From NCBI GenBank assembly GCA_900754385.1, contig CAAECP010000013.1, forward strand, positions 1 through 16,912: a stretch of DNA of 16,912 nt, read 5' to 3'. The stretch comes from an uncultured Collinsella sp. Its GTDB lineage: Bacteria > Actinomycetota > Coriobacteriia > Coriobacteriales > Coriobacteriaceae. Positions 13,765 to 16,912 of this stretch are shown here, one piece after another; within the stretch, counting starts at the first letter, position 1, and the number at the start of each line of letters is the position of its first letter. The notes beneath the pieces were generated by a model. That model did no database searches, was not told the origin of the DNA, and was given only the letters and a program-made list of their open reading frames with translations. The position numbers and the translations under genes were made by a program.

Positions 13765-14892
13765 ATGATCAATCGCAAGGCCATCGGTTATATCACCGCT
13801 AACTACTCTTCGACCTACGGCAGCGTGCTACTCAAGGACCGCCCCATCGCGTCCGTTCCGTTTTTGGGCCGCTACCGCCTGATCGACTTCCCGCTGTCCA
13901 ACATGATGAATGCCGGCATTAAGACCGTCGGCGTCGTCATGCCGGGTAACTACCGCTCGCTGATCGACCACGTGGGCTCGGGCAAGGACTGGGGCCTGGA
14001 CCGCAAGAAAGGCGGCCTGTTCATGGTGCCCGGCAACGCGTATGGCACCACCAAGGGCGGCATGCGCTTCCTGCTGCGCGACATCATCTCCAACAAGACG
14101 CTGTTCCAGCGCTCGGACAAGCCCTATGTTGTAATGATGGGCACCAACATCATCTTTAACATGGACCTCAACACCATCATCGACGCGCACGAGAACTCCG
14201 GCGCCCAGATGACCGTGGTGTACTGCAAGGCCACGCGCAATGTTGATGACGAGACCAAGCTCGAGATCAACGAGAACGGCCGCCTGACAGGCGTGAGCGC
14301 CGGCGTCGTGTACGGCGACAACGCTTCTATGGACTGCTGCATCGTCAACCGCGAGACGCTGCTCGAGATCATCGACCACTACCAGGCTGCCGACTATCTG
14401 GACCTGCTCGAGGCACTCCAGGGCGACTTTGGCAACATCGACGTGTGCAGCTACGAGTACAAGGGCGAGGTCGTGGGCGTGTTTAGCGAAAAGTCGCTGT
14501 ATCGCCGCAGCATGGACCTGCTCGACCAGACCGTGGCCGACCAGCTCTTCGATCCCGAGCGCCCGATCCTGACCAAGGCTCACGACGTGCCGCCTTCGCG
14601 CTATGCGACCGGCAGCCACGCGTGCAACTCGATCATCTCGGCCGGCTGCATCATCAAGGGTACCGTGCGCAACTCGATCCTGTCGCGCGGCGTCGTGGTT
14701 GAGGAAGGCGCCTCGGTGACCAACTCGATCATCAACCAGAGCTGCATTATCAAGAGCGGCGCCCGCGTCGAGAATGCCATCCTGGACAAGAACAACGTGG
14801 TTCCCACCAACACCGAGCTTCGCGGCACGCCCGAGAACATCCTGGTGCTGGGCAAGGCCCCGTTAACTCCCGATACCACCATCGTGCATTAA
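13765..14892 (+). CDS. glgD: GlgD, non-catalytic partner of ADP-glucose pyrophosphorylase
   Basis: A 375-residue GlgC homologue that has lost catalytic motifs. The glycine-rich nucleotide loop is replaced by TANYSSTYGSVL (11-22), and the SGDH signature by MGTN (125-128), so the catalytic Asp is Asn128. The fold is retained: FLGRYRLIDFPLSNMMNAG (33-51) and a hexapeptide-repeat beta-helix at the C-terminus. In Firmicutes, GlgD assembles with GlgC and raises its activity. The start ATG 13765 has a GGGGGA about 9-10 bases upstream, inside the end of glgC. The frame is open 13 codons further, but that overlaps glgC and lacks a better start. An 89-base gap with a hairpin separates it from glgA. Confidence 0.93.
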   Translation: MINRKAIGYITANYSSTYGSVLLKDRPIASVPFLGRYRLIDFPLSNMMNAGIKTVGVVMPGNYRSLIDHVGSGKDWGLDRKKGGLFMVPGNAYGTTKGGMRFLLRDIISNKTLFQRSDKPYVVMMGTNIIFNMDLNTIIDAHENSGAQMTVVYCKATRNVDDETKLEINENGRLTGVSAGVVYGDNASMDCCIVNRETLLEIIDHYQAADYLDLLEALQGDFGNIDVCSYEYKGEVVGVFSEKSLYRRSMDLLDQTVADQLFDPERPILTKAHDVPPSRYATGSHACNSIISAGCIIKGTVRNSILSRGVVVEEGASVTNSIINQSCIIKSGARVENAILDKNNVVPTNTELRGTPENILVLGKAPLTPDTTIVH

Positions 14893-14923
14893 CGTAGGCA
14901 CCGCAACATCGCTCGTAACATGT

Positions 14924-14959
14924 AGAATAGCCGCCCGGTTTGCGCCAAGCGGCTATTCT
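14924..14959 (+). promoter_or_regulatory. Intercistronic hairpin between glgD and glgA
   Basis: AGAATAGCCGC (14924-14934) and GCGGCTATTCT (14949-14959) form a perfect 11-bp stem with a 14-base loop. No T-run follows. A TAGAAT that could serve as a -10 box (14923-14928) lies in the left arm, but no -35 is apparent. The glgA ribosome site starts about 10 bases downstream. Confidence 0.55.
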
Positions 14960-14981
14960 CGAATTGCAACAGGGAGACAAT

Positions 14982-16912
14982 ATGGCAGATTCCAGCAAAA
15001 AGATGCAGATTGTGTTTGCCTCGGCCGAGTGCGCACCGTTTGTAAAGACCGGTGGTCTGGGTGACGTGGCGGGCTCGCTGCCCGCGGCACTCGTGCGCGC
15101 CGGCGCTGAAGTCATCGTGATGGTGCCCAAGTACGCCACCATCAAGAACGAGTACAAGGCGCAGATGGAGCACTTCTCCGACTTTTACGTGAGCCTGGGC
15201 TGGCGCAACGAGTACTGCGGGCTCGAGAAGCTCGAGCACGACGGCGTCACGTATATGTTCATCGACAACGAGCGCTACTTTGCGCGCGACTATCCGTACG
15301 GCTTCTTTGATGACGGCGAGCGCTTTGCGTTCTTCTCTAAGGCCATCACCGAGAGCCTGCAGCACCTGCCAGCCGGTTTTGAGTGCGACATCCTGCACTG
15401 CAATGACTGGCAGACGGCACTGGCGCCCGTGTTCTTGCGCGAGTTCTACCAGGGCCTGCCGCTGTACGACCGCGTCAAGACCGTGTTCTCGATCCACAAC
15501 GTGGCGTTCCAGGGCCAGTTTAGCGACACCGTGATGGAGGACATCCTTGGTGTAGCGCATATTCCAGCGGCCGCCTCACAGCTGCGTTGCGACGCCTGCA
15601 GCATCAACTACATGCTGGGCGCGCTGCGCTATGCCGACGCCATCACCACGGTAAGCCCCACCTATGCCAACGAGATCCAGACACCCGAGTTTGGCGAGGG
15701 CCTGGACGGCGTGCTGCGCGAGCGCTCCTATGCGCTGCAGGGTATTTTGAACGGCATTGACGTGGCGGGCTTTGACCCGGCGACTGACAAGCGCATTGCC
15801 GCAAACTACACGGTTGAGGACCGTTCCGGCAAGGCCGTGTGCAAGGCCAAGCTGCGGGAAGAGCTGGGGCTCGAGGTTCGCGACGACCGTCCGCTCATGG
15901 TGATGGTTACGCGCCTGACGCGTCAGAAGGGCCTGGACCTGGTCATGTACGCGCTCGACCGCATTTTGGCCGGAGGCGTGCAGGTGGCGGTGCTGGGCAC
16001 CGGCGACCGCGACTACGAGGACGGCTTGCGCTACTTCCAGGACAAGTACCCCGGCACCATGGCTGCGCGCATCGAGTTCGATCCGGCGCTGTCGCAGCGT
16101 ATGTATGCCGCCGCCGATATGTTCCTGATGCCTTCAAAGTTTGAGCCCTGCGGCCTGTCGCAGATTATCGCCATGCGCTACGGCACCCTGCCCATTGTGC
16201 GCGAGACCGGTGGTCTGAAGGACACGGTGATCCCGTATAACGAGTTTACCGGCGAGGGCACGGGCTTCTCGTTTAGTAACTTTAACGGCGACGAGATGGG
16301 CGACGCCGTGTTCCGCGCGGCACGCCTGTTCTGGGACAATCGCGATGCCTGGAACCAGCTGGTCACGCAGGCCATGAGCCAGGACTTTAGCTGGACGCGC
16401 TCGGCCGACAAGTATCTGGACCTGTACTTCTTTATGCATCCGGAGATTGAGAGGCCGGCGGCCGTGGTTGAAGCTGCGGCTGTCGTGGAGCCCGCTGCCG
16501 CTGAGGCCGAGCCGGTAGTTGAGGCGCCCGCTGCTGCTGAGGAGCCCAAGGCTGAGGAGAAGCCCGCTGCGAAGCCTGCGGCAAAGAAGACCACGACTCG
16601 CAAGACGACGGCCAAGAAGGCCACGACGACCAAGGCCGCTGCCACCAAGACAGCCGCAGCAAAGACGACTGCTGCCAAGGCAACGACGACGCGCAAGCGC
16701 ACCACCGCAGCTGCCAAGAAGGCCGCCGAAGCCGAGACCCCCGAGGTAAAGGCCGAGACCGCCGAGGCCAAGCCGGCCGCTAAGGCTCCGGCCAAGACAG
16801 CAGCCAAGAAGACGACCGCGACCAAGAGCGCGACCAAGGCCACTGCCGCCAAGAAGGCTACTGCAACCAAGTCGACGACCGCCAAGGCTACTGCAACGAA
16901 GCCGGCCGCCAA
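14982..16912 (+). CDS. glgA: Glycogen synthase (ADP-glucose) with acidic-basic C-terminal extension; cut by the window edge
   Basis: GT5 glycogen synthase that adds glucose from ADP-glucose to the non-reducing end. The start ATG has GGGAG 5-6 bases upstream. The N-terminal ADP-glucose motif KTGGLGDV is at 22-29, the catalytic-region FEPCGLSQ at 387-394 (Glu388) and the second TGGL at 409-412. The enzyme core ends near residue 486 (DLYFFMH), the normal family length. An extension of at least 157 residues then follows and is still open at the right edge: an acidic, Ala/Pro/Val-rich linker with 11 Glu (488-526), then a Lys/Ala/Thr-rich basic region (527-643 and beyond) with a second Glu patch near 585-605. 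The partial end is real truncation by the window, not a broken gene. Confidence 0.95.
   Translation, partial: MADSSKKMQIVFASAECAPFVKTGGLGDVAGSLPAALVRAGAEVIVMVPKYATIKNEYKAQMEHFSDFYVSLGWRNEYCGLEKLEHDGVTYMFIDNERYFARDYPYGFFDDGERFAFFSKAITESLQHLPAGFECDILHCNDWQTALAPVFLREFYQGLPLYDRVKTVFSIHNVAFQGQFSDTVMEDILGVAHIPAAASQLRCDACSINYMLGALRYADAITTVSPTYANEIQTPEFGEGLDGVLRERSYALQGILNGIDVAGFDPATDKRIAANYTVEDRSGKAVCKAKLREELGLEVRDDRPLMVMVTRLTRQKGLDLVMYALDRILAGGVQVAVLGTGDRDYEDGLRYFQDKYPGTMAARIEFDPALSQRMYAAADMFLMPSKFEPCGLSQIIAMRYGTLPIVRETGGLKDTVIPYNEFTGEGTGFSFSNFNGDEMGDAVFRAARLFWDNRDAWNQLVTQAMSQDFSWTRSADKYLDLYFFMHPEIERPAAVVEAAAVVEPAAAEAEPVVEAPAAAEEPKAEEKPAAKPAAKKTTTRKTTAKKATTTKAAATKTAAAKTTAAKATTTRKRTTAAAKKAAEAETPEVKAETAEAKPAAKAPAKTAAKKTTATKSATKATAAKKATATKSTTAKATATKPAA
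16560..16912 (+). repeat. Degenerate Lys/Ala/Thr codon repeats encoding the GlgA tail
   Basis: From residue 527 onward, units such as AAKK, TTAKKATTTK and ATKSATK recur. Low-complexity AAG, GCC and ACG codons dominate. Tail length may vary between strains because such sequence slips and recombines. It is similar in kind but not in sequence to the GlgB tail, with more Thr and an acidic patch. Confidence 0.8.

Noticed and set aside
10458..13784. Long minus-strand frames opposite glgP and glgC (448 and 443 residues)
   Set aside because: Antisense shadows of GC-rich genes. The second even spans the glgP-glgC gap and its hairpin; neither has a recognisable product.
16178..16912. A 244-residue minus-strand frame rich in Val, Ala and Leu that looks like a membrane protein
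   Set aside because: It is the reverse of the Lys/Ala/Thr tail of GlgA, whose AAG/GCC codons read as hydrophobic residues on the other strand.
16560..16912. Repeats resembling a CRISPR or tandem-repeat array
   Set aside because: The repeats are in-frame low-complexity codons without fixed unit length or unique spacers.

Overview
The window looks like the chromosome of a Coriobacteriia gut bacterium, most likely Collinsella. This rests on the GC-rich coding style, the glgB-glgP-glgC-glgD-glgA order, the lysine/alanine-rich protein tails and the LoaP-type NusG heading a polysaccharide cluster. Genus is inference from these traits; no database was searched.

Left part (1-4942, all minus strand): the promoter-proximal end of a surface-polysaccharide cluster. 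Reading leftward it runs loaP (specialised NusG antiterminator), a polyprenyl-phosphate sugar-1-phosphate transferase, a GT4 glycosyltransferase, capE-like (UDP-GlcNAc 4,6-dehydratase/5-epimerase) and capF-like (SDR-cupin reductase). CapE and CapF are the first two enzymes towards UDP-N-acetyl-L-fucosamine; the third (CapG/WbjD-type 2-epimerase) is not in the window and is expected just beyond base 1. The middle genes are visibly AT-richer than capE/capF, so the cluster looks mosaic.

Middle (4943-6039): about 850 bp without a convincing gene. It holds a strong 63-nt stem-loop just upstream of loaP, several perfect or near-perfect palindromes, then a tRNA-Ala(GGC) with its own promoter and intrinsic terminator, and an 82-bp nested palindrome next to the tRNA promoter.

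6040-7380 (minus): a two-gene unit, HAD hydrolase then thiamine pyrophosphokinase. Its promoter faces the glycogen operon across 346 bp carrying an array of TGGTAAA/TTTACCA half-sites, one pair of which brackets a perfect TTGACA -35 box, followed by a structured glgB leader.

7727-16912 (plus): a glycogen operon. GlgC (catalytic) and GlgD (catalytically degenerate partner) make ADP-glucose, GlgA polymerises it, GlgB branches the chains, and GlgP degrades them. Hairpins sit in three of the four intergenic gaps. The standout feature is that GlgB and GlgA, the two polymer-building enzymes, both end in long histone H1-like Lys/Ala-rich tails, while GlgP, GlgC and GlgD do not. GlgA runs off the right edge inside its tail. 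GlgB also has Gly in place of a usually conserved histidine in catalytic region I.
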